Assembly (NCBI GenBank): GCA_015501075.1
Contig: JADNYJ010000307.1
Coordinates: 1-39,080 of the forward strand
Length of the DNA stretch: 39,080 bases
Source: Gymnopilus junonius
Taxonomy: Eukaryota; Basidiomycota; Agaricomycetes; Agaricales; Galerinaceae
Direction of reading: 5' to 3'
A program made the position numbers and the translations under genes. How positions within the stretch are numbered: position 1 is the stretch's first letter; every line of letters starts with the position of its first letter. The notes under the pieces were generated by a model. The model was not told the origin of the DNA and did not search any database. It worked only from the letters and a program-made list of their open reading frames with translations. Below, piece after piece: positions 1 through 10,728 of this stretch.

Positions 1-1835
1 AAAATTTTCACATACGAATGCTCTCAGCTTCCAAGTGTCTCTGTTATTATGTGCATAGTTCCACGCTTGAACAATAGTGACTCCCAGCAAACTGGACAAT
101 GGTCAACTCTCGAAAGTGTCTCCAGCGAAATAGGGTATATTTACCATGTCGAAAGCACAAATCCTGCCAAAATATTTATCTTCAACATCCACATCACACA
201 AAGGGGTCAAATATGGAACTGACCGACAAAGACACTGTCCGCCTCAGCAGAGATATCGAAATCGGGGACCTTGATACCGGACATGCAGGGCTAGCAGCTA
301 GTATTGAAGAAAGAAAGAAAACAACTAAAGAGACGAGGAGCTCAAATTAGCACTTTATACCTCTGCTCTATAACCACGAGCGCCAACAAAAAAAGAAAAA
401 GAAAATTTGTGAATCTGGAATTAGGCTCCCATCACGGAATGGTTTCATGTCAAAGTATGTCTTCCATCCCTCCACATCACCAACAGGCTGTGAACTGATA
501 GTTTCTCTCATTTCCCAGGAGAACAACACCACACAGGATCGGAGTGGACTGCGTTCCGCTCACAGCGGTGTTAATTATCGGATTTCTCAGGGTTCCAGGT
601 ACCAGAATAGTATAGAGTTCATATAAGTATAGCTCACACCGCGATGCACAGTGAGAGTTTTTGAATTCATTTCCTGATACCTGTGGGTGTGATTGCGAAT
701 CGTATTTTGGTTGGTTAGCAAAAGGTAAACCTCTATCTGGATTCCGCTTACCATGAGCTCTCCCTCGACCAATGTCAATCAGTCCCGTCAATCAAGACTT
801 AGTGTAGGTCACTTGCCAGCCGAGGTATGGAGTTCTAAAAACAAGATGTTTGCTGATGGTCTTCCCATGGTCCAGGTGGTTGAACAAGTTCTGTTCATAA
901 AGGTAGTAAATAGCGGAATATCTGGGCACCTGTTCAGCTTAGTTGTTGAAAATAAATTCGAAATCAAAACAATCCTAACCCATGAATGTGACTGTTTCCA
1001 TGCCAGGAACAGGCATTATGTCGAGGGAAAGAATAAAATGAATCAGTCGTTCTATGTATGTGAAGTTGAAGAAGATCAGGCAAAATCTCCAGAAATAAAC
1101 CGACGACGATCTACTGTACTATACTTAGTACACCCATCGCCCTCTAGTCACCGACGGTCTACATAAGTCTATGGTGCGACCTCCCTTTATATTTCCCAGT
1201 AAATTAAAAGGCTCGTAGAGTGCGTACCTTCCTTCGATTCATGTACGCGTAGACTTTCCTCCTTAGATTGCGATAACATATTTAGAGTAGATTTCTAAGC
1301 TTCCTCCGTCTTATCCTCTGATGCAGTGACTTTAGACGTCGTCTTGTCTCTGGAGCCCGACATCGTTATTCCATTCCTGCTGACACGATCTTCCAAAGAG
1401 GCTTTGAACTGGCATTCTGGATCTTGTTGTCAACATAATGATCACATGGGCATAGCGGAGGCGTCCCCAAAAGTCTCGGGGCCACAAAGGGGGATTGTAT
1501 GCAGCAGTAAAAATCAAGGAAAATACTCGCAGAACTTACTCAATGCTCTGGAAGAGAGGCAGCAAGAGGCGGAGATTAAAATCTGACTGTGACGCCGACT
1601 GGATGCCGTCAACTCCGCACCGAGGAGGGATCTGACTCAGCACAAAGCCGATCATTGTTTTATTGTGACGTCCATCCTCCTGGTGGTCCTTGTGCCCATT
1701 GTCTATTTGTTTCTCTTGTTTTCCTGAACCAACATAACCTGGAGTTCCTGTACATTATTTACGATTAACGACCCACTGCTCAACGCCCCACTCAGGCGCA
1801 CTACCACTGAACTCTAAAACTCACACTTGCTCGAC
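1..1835. other. Region without a convincing gene
   Basis: No reading frame here carries a recognisable domain or a consistent chain of exons. The longest frames (477-791 minus, 753-1166 plus, 1326-1586 plus) have no family motif and biased composition. The plus frame at 753 contains LPAEVW, faintly like the start of an F-box, but nothing after it continues the fold. The last 100-200 bases should hold the promoter and 5' leader of the TFIIF gene. Confidence 0.5.
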
Positions 1836-3119
1836 ATGGACGTGATTGAAGACGAAAAGAAACCCTTCGACGCGGAGGCTGAAAAAGACGACAACGACTC
1901 ACAGCCCGACCCGGAGGAACACCTGATGCTCGAGCAAGGGCACGGAAGACTCTGGCTCGTCAAGGTCCGTAAGTCTTGCGTAAGCAGGCTCCCGCCCTTT
2001 GCCTACCCCCTTCTCTTCCTTAGATCCCGAAACACCTGCTGGAGCGGTGGACGGCGGTGAACGCCGAAGATGTCCACCTCGCCACTATACGAAAATACGA
2101 CCCGCTCCCGGGCGACCCGAACCCGAAACACCGCTTCGTGCTCTTCCTCCCGCCGAACCGGGACCCATCCGATCCCGACGCTGCTATCCCCACCCCTCCC
2201 TCTTCCAACAGGCCGGAAGCCGTCCAGTATTCGACCACTACACCACGTATCCCACCCCGGACGGGTCTCAGCCCGACACGTATGAGTTGGAGATGGTGAA
2301 TGAGGTGGTGGAGAACCAAGTCGTCGTCGCCGAGCGGCCGAAAGACATCTCGTTCCCTTCCTCCTCTTCTTCTGCTGGGCCCCTCCTCACAACTCCCGCG
2401 CACGCATGACCATTCTCGCCGGCCGCATCAAGCACGACTGTAACCTCCGCCCGGCGTTCAGCGCGAGCTATCGCAAACAGATGCGGGAGCGGCATAAGAA
2501 GTACAATACGCCCACGAGGAAGATCAAGTGGATCGAGGATGCTGGTGTACCAGGTGGTAGAGGCGGTGTGAATAGGCTGAGCAGTGGCGTGGGCGTTGGA
2601 GCAGGTGCTGCGTTTACTGATTTGGTCGTAAGTCCTTGTCTTCTCTCTTTCTTGACCCTATGACTCACCAATTATCCCCCGTACAGAAAACAAAACCAAA
2701 ACCAGCCAAAGGCGCCTTCGAGCGCATGGCTCGTATGCCGCGGAACCAGCTCATGGACCAGCTGTTCGATCTATTCGAAGAACAGCCCAGATGGAGCATT
2801 AAGCCCTTGCGCGAGAAGACCCAGCAGCCAGAGGCGTACCTCAAGGAAGTCCTGCAGGATATCGCGTTTTTGCATAAAAGCGGCGAGTTCAATGGGTTAT
2901 GGGAGTTGTCTGGGAATCATACGAGGGGCGAGTTGGTTAGTTTCGCGCTTTCTTTTCTTGCGATTGTGTGGCTGTTTGTGGGTTTAATGGCTGATTGTTT
3001 TTTTCTTGTTATAGATTAAAATGGAGGGCATAGCTGGACCGAGTACGCCTGGCGACTTCAAGATGGAAGATGAGGACGAGGATGAGGATGAAGATGAAGA
3101 TATGGAAGAAGTTTCGTAA
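1836..3119 (+). CDS. TFG2: Transcription initiation factor IIF, beta subunit (RAP30/Tfg2)
   Basis: Small subunit of TFIIF, which binds RNA polymerase II and helps it enter the promoter complex in the nucleus. ATG at 1836 opens a short acidic leader, then RLWLVK. The first intron (1965-2023, donor GTCCGT) joins this to IPKHLLERW, the conserved dimerisation barrel. Later blocks are TYELEMVNEVVENQ, TILAGRIKHDCNLRP and YNTPTRKIKWIEDAG. The C-terminal winged helix follows 2687 (FERMARMPRNQL, QPRWSIKPLRE, YLKEVLQDIAFL), and the protein ends in an Asp/Glu-rich tail (stop 3117-3119). Introns at 2628-2686 and 2936-3014 are clear. Two joins are not: a 50-nt intron at 2222-2271 restores frame, but near 2385-2395 the frame changes by one base with no AG acceptor nearby. 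That is probably a sequence error, since the gene should be essential. About 345 aa if joined. Identity is firm; exon edges in the middle are not. Confidence 0.9.
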
Positions 3120-4327
3120 TGGAGGGGAACTCAAGTCGCAGCCATCGTGAAGCGAGCATCGGACGTTGGAGTTCATTACTTTCTCGCATTTTCATTTATT
3201 TTCTTTCCTTTTTTTCACTTCCTTGTTTGTGTGGTTTACCTCTTTACCTGTTTACATTGTATGCTATCTTGCTTCTGTTTTTCAGTGTCTTTTATTAAAG
3301 TTTATTTTAATAGAGGTTGTACTATAAGAACTTGTTGCGACTAGTCAAGGTCAAGCTAGCGTCCGTTGACAATAGCTTGGGGTGTTTGAAATCGAAAATT
3401 TAAAATTCGGAAGATGATCTAGAGGTGATAACCATAGCGAACACCCAGCAGCAGAGTACTTTGCGCTGTGACTGTAATAGTTCAGACAAAGGGCTAGAGG
3501 GCTAGAAGCCCTCGGTCAAGTCGGGCTTCTAGTAGTAAACAGGGAAGAAATCAAACTGCAGCCTGTTGGATCAACATACCATCTGTCTTCAAGTTCAAGT
3601 TGGCAAGCGACAGAATAATTATTCGTGCGGATTATAAGAGGCGCCGGAGCATTACCCAACCGCTTACCAGCTTCAGCGCTAAATTTCACGAAGATAGCAT
3701 GCAGCAGGTGGGTTGCGAATGATGGAGAGCTATTTTCTATCCAAGAGGTTTCAGCCTACCTGAGGCCTACCATACTTATCTATCCATCTAAATCTGAATC
3801 AAGTGTCAACTTGAAAGGTCAATGCTGTCTCCGGAAATTAACAGGGTGGACGACTCGGAAAGGCTGCATCTTGGACCTTGGTCTACCTTTATACATAGCT
3901 TCTTTCATAATTATAAGTGGCATACCGCGGCTGTGCTGATAAAATGAAAGGCGATAAACGTCGAATCGTAACAAATGCTGCCGCTCAAGTTTGAATTCAT
4001 GCGAAGGCTATGCAAATCAACACGGCAATCCATACGATACGGGCTCCACTCAGCATGCAATTGTAAAACGGCTGTTACAATTGACTCAATCCTTGGTCAA
4101 TTCTCCCCACTCCTAGGACCTGGGACCCGAGCTCAACATCATCCACCTTTCCAGTTGCCCGATCATTTTATTTTCCTATCATCTGGGTCAAAATCACATC
4201 CAAAATTGATTTTCGCCCTAGAATTAAGGACACTTTGAAGAACATGGACAGAGAAAAGTTACCCTGGATTTCAGAAGTAAATACTATCCTGTATGATTTT
4301 CCACTTACAATACTATAGTATCATCCA
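3120..4327. other. Intergenic region after the TFIIF gene
   Basis: No gene is supported. Frames at 3625-3939 and 3975-4238 (plus) show no family motif. The first 200 bases are T-rich 3' flank of the TFIIF gene. The only structure seen is a short perfect inverted repeat at 3502-3532, listed separately. Confidence 0.5.
3502..3532. repeat. Short perfect inverted repeat (hairpin)
   Basis: CTAGAAGCCC at 3502-3511 is matched by GGGCTTCTAG at 3523-3532, a 10-bp stem with an 11-nt loop. It lies nearly 400 bases past the TFIIF stop codon, and no role is known. Confidence 0.5.
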
Positions 4328-4690
4328 TCATTTGAAAGGCCTCTCGAGCCATCCCCTGGCCTCGAAATCAGCCAACATATCAGTGAACATATCTTCCCTG
4401 CTCCTGTATTTAATTCCTAGGATATGCTTCCCCTTTGATGCCTCATAGTTGAACAAGACGGTGTGGTCCAAGTCTGTGGTACCACGTGGCAGTATTCCAG
4501 AAGTAAACAGTTTGGACTGAAGGGAGTGAATTACATCTCCTGTCATTCGCTGTGGTAAGATTGAATATTTGTTTAAAAGGGATAGAATTACTTACTAGTT
4601 TCTTGCCAAGTAATTGACCCATATCCTGATAAAGTCATTGCCTCCAGTGATGAGGACACGCGAGCCAGTATTTGGTTCGACTGTGGGCAT
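4328..4690 (-). pseudogene. Relic of an extended SDR (dihydroflavonol/cinnamoyl-CoA reductase type), middle deleted
   Basis: The 5' piece (ATG at 4690) reads into VLITGGNDFI, the glycine-rich NAD(P)-binding turn usually seen as TGANGFI, then WVNYLA. After an intron-like gap (donor GTAAGT near 4595) the next open piece, 4546-4328, is the C-terminus of the same family: GILPRGTTDLDHTVLF, HILGIKYRSRED and LADFEARGW. The roughly 200 residues between, including the YxxxK catalytic motif, are missing. Joining at the obvious splice sites also leaves the pieces out of frame. It should have no reductase activity. The C-terminal part resembles the decayed SDR on the plus strand at 12682-13751, so both may descend from one duplicated gene. 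Confidence 0.7.
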
Positions 4691-5156
4691 AAGTCTTGGA
4701 TTGTTGCACTGGAGGTGATGGATGATGAGATGAGATACAAAAGGGTTGATAAGCTAAGGACTTAGTACCAGTACAAAGCTTTTATTTATATGGATTCGGA
4801 GCGAGGAATATATGTTGCTGATGTAAACGACGATTAGTCCACCCCCATGCATGCTTGAACTGATTTTGTTAGCCAGTTGATTCTGAGCGAGATCTAGAGC
4901 CACCAAAAGATTTACGAAGTCACTGAAGTTTGGCTGTTGTGTTTACATAGCTAGGACGAAGAGAGGTTGCATACCTGAAAGGTACTACACTTTTGATTGC
5001 TAGAGCTTACATAGTAAAGGTTGGAACATGGCGAGAAATTGCTTGTCGTCGCCGCCCTGCTGGTAGATAATGATGATGTGAGCTGCGTGATGTTTTGAAG
5101 AATGATCAGCTTCACGCGACATGGGCCCACGTCATTTGTGCCATGTGCTTTTCAGC
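4691..5156. other. Intergenic region before the fold-back element
   Basis: Upstream flank of the SDR relic. No coding potential or repeat was recognised. Confidence 0.4.
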
Positions 5157-5159
5157 TGA

Positions 5160-5831
5160 CACTGCTGGCAGGGGACTTTTTTAGCTACGGTAAAATATTA
5201 GTAAAATAATAGCTAGCTTGTTTTAGTTTTAGACGAATTTACCTGCCAAGTAAAAGAAAAATATGACCCATGGTGAAAGATTCACTACGTTTTACCTGTT
5301 ACAAAAATTTTACAGTAAGTTAATTGTTTTGTTTCTATGGTATTTCAGCTTGAATAGAATTACACCTAAAGATAACAATTATCAGAAATCTAAACGTCGA
5401 GAAAATACTCCGAAAACAATAAGTTTTCCCTATTGGGAAATACATTGTACAGATATAAGTTTTTTTGTCGGTAAAATAATTCAATTCGCACTAATTAATT
5501 AATTTTACCATCAAAAAAACTTATATCTGTACAATTTGTATTACAATGCATTTCCCAATAGGGAAAACTTATTGTTTTCGGAGTATTTTCTCGACGTTTA
5601 GATTTCTGATAATTGTTATCTTTAGGTGTAATTCTATTCAAGCTGAAATACCATAGAAACAAAACAATTAACTTACTGTAAAATTTTTGTAACAGGTAAA
5701 ACGTAGTGAATCTTTCACCATGGGTCATATTTTTCTTTTACTTGGCAGGTAAATTCGTCTAAAACTAAAACAAGCTAGCTATTATTTTACTAATATTTTA
5801 CTGTAGCTAAAAAAGTCCCCTGCCAGCAGTG
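5160..5831. mobile_element. 672-bp palindromic fold-back element (non-autonomous, TIR type)
   Basis: Two arms of about 320 bp (5160-5478 and about 5505-5831) are near-identical reverse complements around an AT-rich centre. The outer ends are CACTGCTGGCAGGGGAC and its reverse complement. Directly outside both ends is TGA (5157-5159 and 5832-5834), a candidate 3-bp target duplication. CACT(A/G) ends with 3-bp duplications are typical of the CACTA/EnSpm superfamily, so that is the tentative assignment. The right arm has about 12 extra bases near 5530-5545, and a few single-base differences separate the arms. Each arm contains the same short open frame (5263-5502 plus, 5495-5728 minus, starting MTHGERF). 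No transposase motif is visible, and the frame is probably incidental. Confidence 0.8.
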
Positions 5832-6013
5832 TGACTGTGCTCCATCTGAAGGCTTTCGAGGCCATATAACGCATAGTTCAGGATAATATAGTCTTGAATG
5901 TAGGCAACCTAAAAACGTGGACCCACAGGGCTGGCTGACCAACGCTTTCATCATAATAGACTGGTATTAGTAATAGTTACAATGATGAACAACGAAAGTG
6001 GTAGTATAAGTAC

Positions 6014-6803
6014 TTAGGAAAAGAAAGAAAGATCGCCCTTTTTCTTGTCGATTTTACTGTAATCCTGCTCAACAGTTTTTCGCCGGTTTCTGCGGCATTT
6101 CCAGATCTTTATCGCAGACAGCACCATGGATATCCAGATTAAAATCGCAGCCGCGAGAGTTATCCATGGAGCAGAACCCCCATATGGCTCAATAATCCCT
6201 TGAACTCGACTCTTGCAATCTCAACCACCGCAACGTCAAGCCAAATGCAACACCAACCAAGATGCTATTCCAAATGGCGAGCGAGAAAGCAAATCCCAAC
6301 AGCAGTCGTCCAGTGTTGAATAGGGAGAATATGGCACACAGAACTGCAAGGCCAGCGCAAATGGGATGGAGAATTAGGACAGAGGTTAATGGCTGGTCCA
6401 CCATATCAGTGATCGTAAGAGGGAGGCCATCGGCTTCGACCAAGTCTAGCGGAATTGTATAGCCTCTATGTGGTCCGTAGCAGTTGGTAACCGTTTCAAT
6501 GCCATAGCTGCAACGTGGTCGTCAATATCTGCTGGAAACTTCGGAGAGTGTTTACAGTCATGCATGAGGACTTACTCAGTCTGGCAGAAACCCAAAACAC
6601 CCGTACGGAGGTCATGTCCGAATTCATGCACATACGGTAAAATAACCACTATAGGTACATGGTCAGGTTTAAAGCAACGCTGAAGAGAATAGTCACTTGC
6701 GATAAATGCCCTTAATAACAAGTCCTGAGAGTGTCACCAAAAGCAAGAGAACGAACGCGATGGTGTTGAGTAAGAAGGAGGCGAAGGAGAGGAAATGAAG
6801 CAT
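6014..6803 (-). CDS. PalI/Rim9 (SUR7)-like four-span membrane protein
   Basis: ATG at 6803 opens a hydrophobic leader/first span (MLHFLSFASFLLNTIAFVLL). The family's extracellular loop follows with GVLGFCQTE and a second cysteine (VTNCYG). Then come spans LILHPICAGLAVLCAIF, RLLLGFAFSLAIWNSIL and WITLAAAILIWISMVL, and a basic tail ending at 6014. Family members are plasma-membrane proteins of the ambient-pH (Rim/Pal) pathway or eisosomes. The first intron (6700-6649) starts with GCAAGT, a GC-AG intron, and only this splice keeps frame. The second is 6575-6508. The last join near 6190-6240 is unclear: the third span runs to a stop at 6189, while the fourth span is in another frame. A 46-nt intron (donor GTTGGT, acceptor GCAAG) would join them, or a base is missing. 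Family assignment is likely; which member is not resolved. Confidence 0.65.
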
Positions 6804-8237
6804 GATCCAAGGAGATTGAACTCGAGGATAGCGACCCACAGCTACGACGGCGAGCGGGGGGCAGCAGGAGTTGAACCCAATAGAATATATAAAGGTTTTT
6901 CATTTAAATTTCGGCTAGCTCCGTCATCATGCCCCTGTGGATATCGTTTGAATTGGCCTCCCTGATGCCTGTCGACATCTTTGATTAATATCATTTACTT
7001 GTCCGAGTGGCGAATGAGAAGCTGCCCGCCCAAGTTAACGTCCTCTTAAGCTCTTGCTGAAGCAAACACCAGTTAGGTGTAAACCAGAGTATGTGGACGG
7101 TATCCAAGCTTCCGTAAGTACTACATAGAAAGATTCTTCTTGAATGCGGGATTCATGGAGGCAGCACAGCCAGCCAAGGTGCTGTGGCCCTGCGATCCAA
7201 CTATGGAAATTTTGGCACCGGGGTTTATAGTGGATATGAAGGCGCGAGGAAACCACGTCAAATCAAGTTGATCTGTCTAATTCAAACTCTGTTCCTTCTT
7301 CAGGCCTGGAGACTTGTGTGTGAAGTTGATTTTGAATAACAAGACTTGAGAGGTGTTCTGAGTAGCAAGAGAGTGTGAGCGAGCAAGAAGGGTTGGGTTG
7401 CAGTCAGTATGATGCGCAATACCCTTTTCAAAATATGCTTACCTTGACCTTCATACCATGAAATCCTAATGAATAACGCTCAGGTAGACGCGACGAAGTC
7501 GATATAACATAGGAGCACTAGCAAAAGCCTAAATAACGAGTCGTAGAGGTCGAGGTATATCCAGTGTTATCCAGATTTTTGCCGCAAGGGTGACCCAGGC
7601 GAGGAATCGACCTTTGGACAGGAAAAACAGTCTAGAGAAGAGCGACATGGAAGAATGGCGACGAGAGAAAGCAATGCCGGTCGGCCGACTCTATCATTTC
7701 GCTGGGCTTTCGTTTTGATTCAGCTGGCTGAGGACTCATACGCCGAACATTGGTCGGTGCCCTTCAGGTGGGAGTCAGTCATTAAGCGAGTAATTTCGAA
7801 TCGATGCTGGTATACATACCTCAAGTAACTGTACATCGTATCCTTCCTAGAGCATAGAATGTGGATACGAAGTTTATACATGCATGGATGATTTTTTCAT
7901 GCACAGTTGCAGAAGTTGATGAACGAAGAACTGGTTGAACCTTGATGCGAGGTTGCTGAACAAGACGGCTCAGAGAAGGCTATCGCCGGTGTTCCAATAC
8001 TTCACGATGACACTTCTTGATGTAAAATTACGAGTTGGTATGTATGGTAGAAAACGAGGTGGAGATTTAGGGAAGTTCAACAAAGGGCCATGTCGGAAGG
8101 GTGGGAGGAGAAGGCGTTGGCGATGGAAAATAATAATGATAAACACAACTTTCGCAGAATCAGCTATTCCAATTTCCTGAGTCCTCTCATGAACATCCTC
8201 CCACTGCCAGTGGCCTTGCCTCTTATTCTGACATATT
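6804..8237. other. Intergenic region with only weak frames
   Basis: Open frames at 7035-7256 (minus), 7935-8180 (plus) and 7970-8278 (minus) show no domain, no splice chain and no start context worth trusting. Nothing else was recognised. Confidence 0.4.
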
Positions 8238-8635
8238 CTACAAGCGCAATGCATACATTTCTTGCACGTTACCGACAACGAATGAACCTAGTCTATCTGC
8301 CTGAGCTGCCACAGCAATGCCACAGTCCATCATAAGACCGCAACGCGATGGTATACTTAGAACGCCTTGCGTCATGAGAAGCACCTTCCGTCCAACTCGC
8401 AGCTGTCCGTCCGAATGAGAGGTGTCAAGCCTGTCCGTCGGCTTCGCACCTGCAACTTTCGTACTTCCTTTCTTCGATAGGAAGACAGTCGATGTCATCA
8501 CCAAGTTGGAAGCTATACTCGAAATACGCTTCAACTCAGTAAGTTCAAACTTTCCTACCCACATTATGACAACTTTGATCTGACTGCTGGTGGAACTCAC
8601 TTACAGCGGTGTAAGGCCTCTTTACGCAGCTCCAT
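8238..8635 (-). CDS. Possible small hypothetical gene, divergent from the dioxygenase
   Basis: A short first exon starting at an ATG near 8633 (MELRKEALHR) is followed by GTAAGTGAG. After a plausible intron a 75-codon or longer open stretch runs to a stop at 8238. I recognise no family, and a second frame over the same stretch is also open for about 45 codons. The gene would share a promoter of roughly 160 bp with the dioxygenase at 8796. It may be a remnant or not a gene at all. Confidence 0.2.
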
Positions 8636-8795
8636 GTCTTCTCCGGCCCATATTCTCTCTTCAAGTCAGCTCTTGTCTGGTATTTAACGGCAGGTTAGCC
8701 ACATCTCATTCAAGTTGAAATCGTTCCTCAGCATCTCCTGTTTTACAGCCTCCTCTCGTATCTGTATCTTAACCACTCTTGAACACTGATCGACC

Positions 8796-10247
8796 ATGTC
8801 CATTCCTATGTGGCCCGAAGACGTCCCAACCCACTCTCTCCTTGTCATCGATTACGAGCTGCTCAAAAAGCGGGATGTTGGTGAGATCGAGCGGTTGTGG
8901 GAAGCAGCAACAAAGCTCGGATTCTGGTAGTAAGTGTTCCCCACTTGTTGTTGTACCCATCTCGCTTACCAAGAAAAAGCTTGAAGAACCATGAAGTAGA
9001 TGAACTAGCACAAGAAATGTTCGACCTCGGAGCTGAAGTCATGGCACTTCCTCATGAAGAGAAAATGAAGTTTGAACAAGGCGATGACGGAGAGTCATTC
9101 GGGTACAGTCATAATTTTGTCCTTGGGATTCTCTCAAGTATTTGATTTTGCTGACGCTTTTCTATTGTTTAGATACAAGAAGGCAGGCGGAAACGCTGTT
9201 GCGGCCTCTGGTGAACCCGACACTGCCGAGTTTCTCAACATCGCCAAGGACGACGCACTGGCATGGCCCAACCTAGTAAGGCGTGCTCCACCTGGCACTG
9301 CATACCCTGCACCCGCTCTCGCGCGCATGGAATCCACGGTCAAACCCTTCATTGAGAAATCTCTCGCGGTCAACAACACACTCATGGATATCCTCAACGA
9401 CAAGCTGGGACTCAAGAAAGGCAGACTGTTAGAATTCTACACCAACGAGGAATTCAGCGGAAGTGAGGCGAGGATTATCAGGAACCCGCCAATGTCCGAC
9501 ACTCAGAAGATCGCTCTCGGAAGCCATACTGACTTCGGCTCTCTTGTACGTACTGTGTACGTTAGCTTTGTGTTTTTTCGATATACTAACTGTTACATCG
9601 TATAGTCTTTCCTCCACAATCGTCAAGGAGGACTACAGGTACTTCCCCCTGGGTCAGAGACGTGGCAATACGTCGAGGTCTGCCTTCCCTTCATATAATC
9701 ATGCCGATTCTCTCAATTAAACATATACATCATATAGCCAATTGCCAATCATGCCATCTGCAACGTTGGCGACAGCCTTGCGATCTTCAGTGGGGGCATC
9801 CTCCGCTCCAATCTCCACAGAGTAATGTACGTCCCTCCTTAATCCCTGCTTTCACCTTCCATTCAACATCGTTGACCTTATTGGTCGAACAGTCCGCCTC
9901 CTTCCACGCAAGCCAACACCGTCCGCTGGTCTCTCGTCTTCTTCTCTCGTCCCGGAAACTCCTCTGTCCTCCGTGCCCTGGTTGAAGGAAGCGACAAAAT
10001 CGCGAACGCAGTAGCATCATCCAAAGAAGGAGAGGATGGGAAGAAATTTGATACGGGATCTACAGCTGAGGAATGGTTCGCAAGGAGGATTAAGAACCAG
10101 AGGATCGCTAATCGCAAGGCAAGCTTTCATTCTCAAACTTAACCCCTGAAGAAGTTACCACTGACGATGGATCTCATGTGGTGTTTTCTATAGGGTCCTG
10201 AGACTTGGATGGCCAGTCGAGGAACGGAGAGGGTGCAAGTTGCTTGA
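8796..10247 (+). CDS. Isopenicillin-N-synthase-like 2-oxoglutarate/Fe(II) dioxygenase (copy 1)
   Basis: Non-haem iron oxygenase of the IPNS/gibberellin-oxidase superfamily, probably cytosolic; substrate unknown. Seven exons: 8796-8929, 8980-9102, 9173-9545, 9606-9677, 9738-9826, 9893-10118 and 10194-10247, totalling 356 codons plus stop. The N-terminal DIOX_N region carries LKKRDVGEIERLWEAATKLG and NHEVDELAQEMFDLG. The catalytic core is complete: HTDFGSL supplies His and Asp, NLHRV the second His, and RWS the 2-oxoglutarate-binding arginine. Intron 6 (10119-10193) begins GCAAGC, a GC-AG intron; the paralogue has GTAAGT at the same place. Copy 2 at 17730 has the same exon lengths throughout, so this is a recent duplication. 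All lesions seen elsewhere are absent here, so it should be functional. The substrate could be a secondary metabolite, but nothing in the sequence shows which. Confidence 0.9.
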
Positions 10248-10728
10248 GGAAAGGAAGAGTCCAGCCAAATTCTTCTGGCATTGTCGCCTTCCAAGTACGA
10301 AGTTCTAATCACGTCAGTATGTAGTCAGATAGTTGAGCTCGATATCAATGTACTTGAGAACTGATCTCATAGATGCCCAATATTATTATCGTAAAGGATC
10401 GTTGATCATACATACACAGCGCTCTTGAAAAAAATCTGGGGTCCCGATGGGGGTGTGAGCAGGAAGGTACTGTGCCATTAGAGTAATGCTTGCCGGACGC
10501 GAGCTCTCTCCAATGCAAGCACCTATAGTCAGAGTTCTCAGCTTTGGAAGGCTCATTTCAGTAAGGTACAGAAGGTATAATTAGCAAAGGGCCAATAAAG
10601 TGGTTTAAGTACTACAAACTAGGAGACGAAAGGTAACGATTCATATAATGTCAAGAAAGGTATGACATACGAAAATCAAGAGAAACAATCTCCCGAGTAT
10701 AATTTCTTTTCAGCGAGAATACCGTCCG
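10248..10728. other. Convergent intergenic region
   Basis: Shared 3' flank between copy 1 of the dioxygenase and the minus-strand hydrolase. No gene or repeat seen. Confidence 0.5.

Noticed and set aside
753..1166. Plus-strand frame with LPAEVW, faintly like an F-box protein start
   Set aside because: Nothing after the motif resembles an F-box, no introns lead to further domains, and composition is not protein-like.
1326..1586. Overlapping open frames on both strands near 1.3-1.7 kb
   Set aside because: No domain, no splice chain and no better frame choice; treated as chance.
5263..5728. The same short open frame in both arms of the palindrome, read as a gene pair
   Set aside because: They are mirror images of one sequence inside a fold-back element, the protein has no known motif, and duplication of the frame follows automatically from the palindrome.
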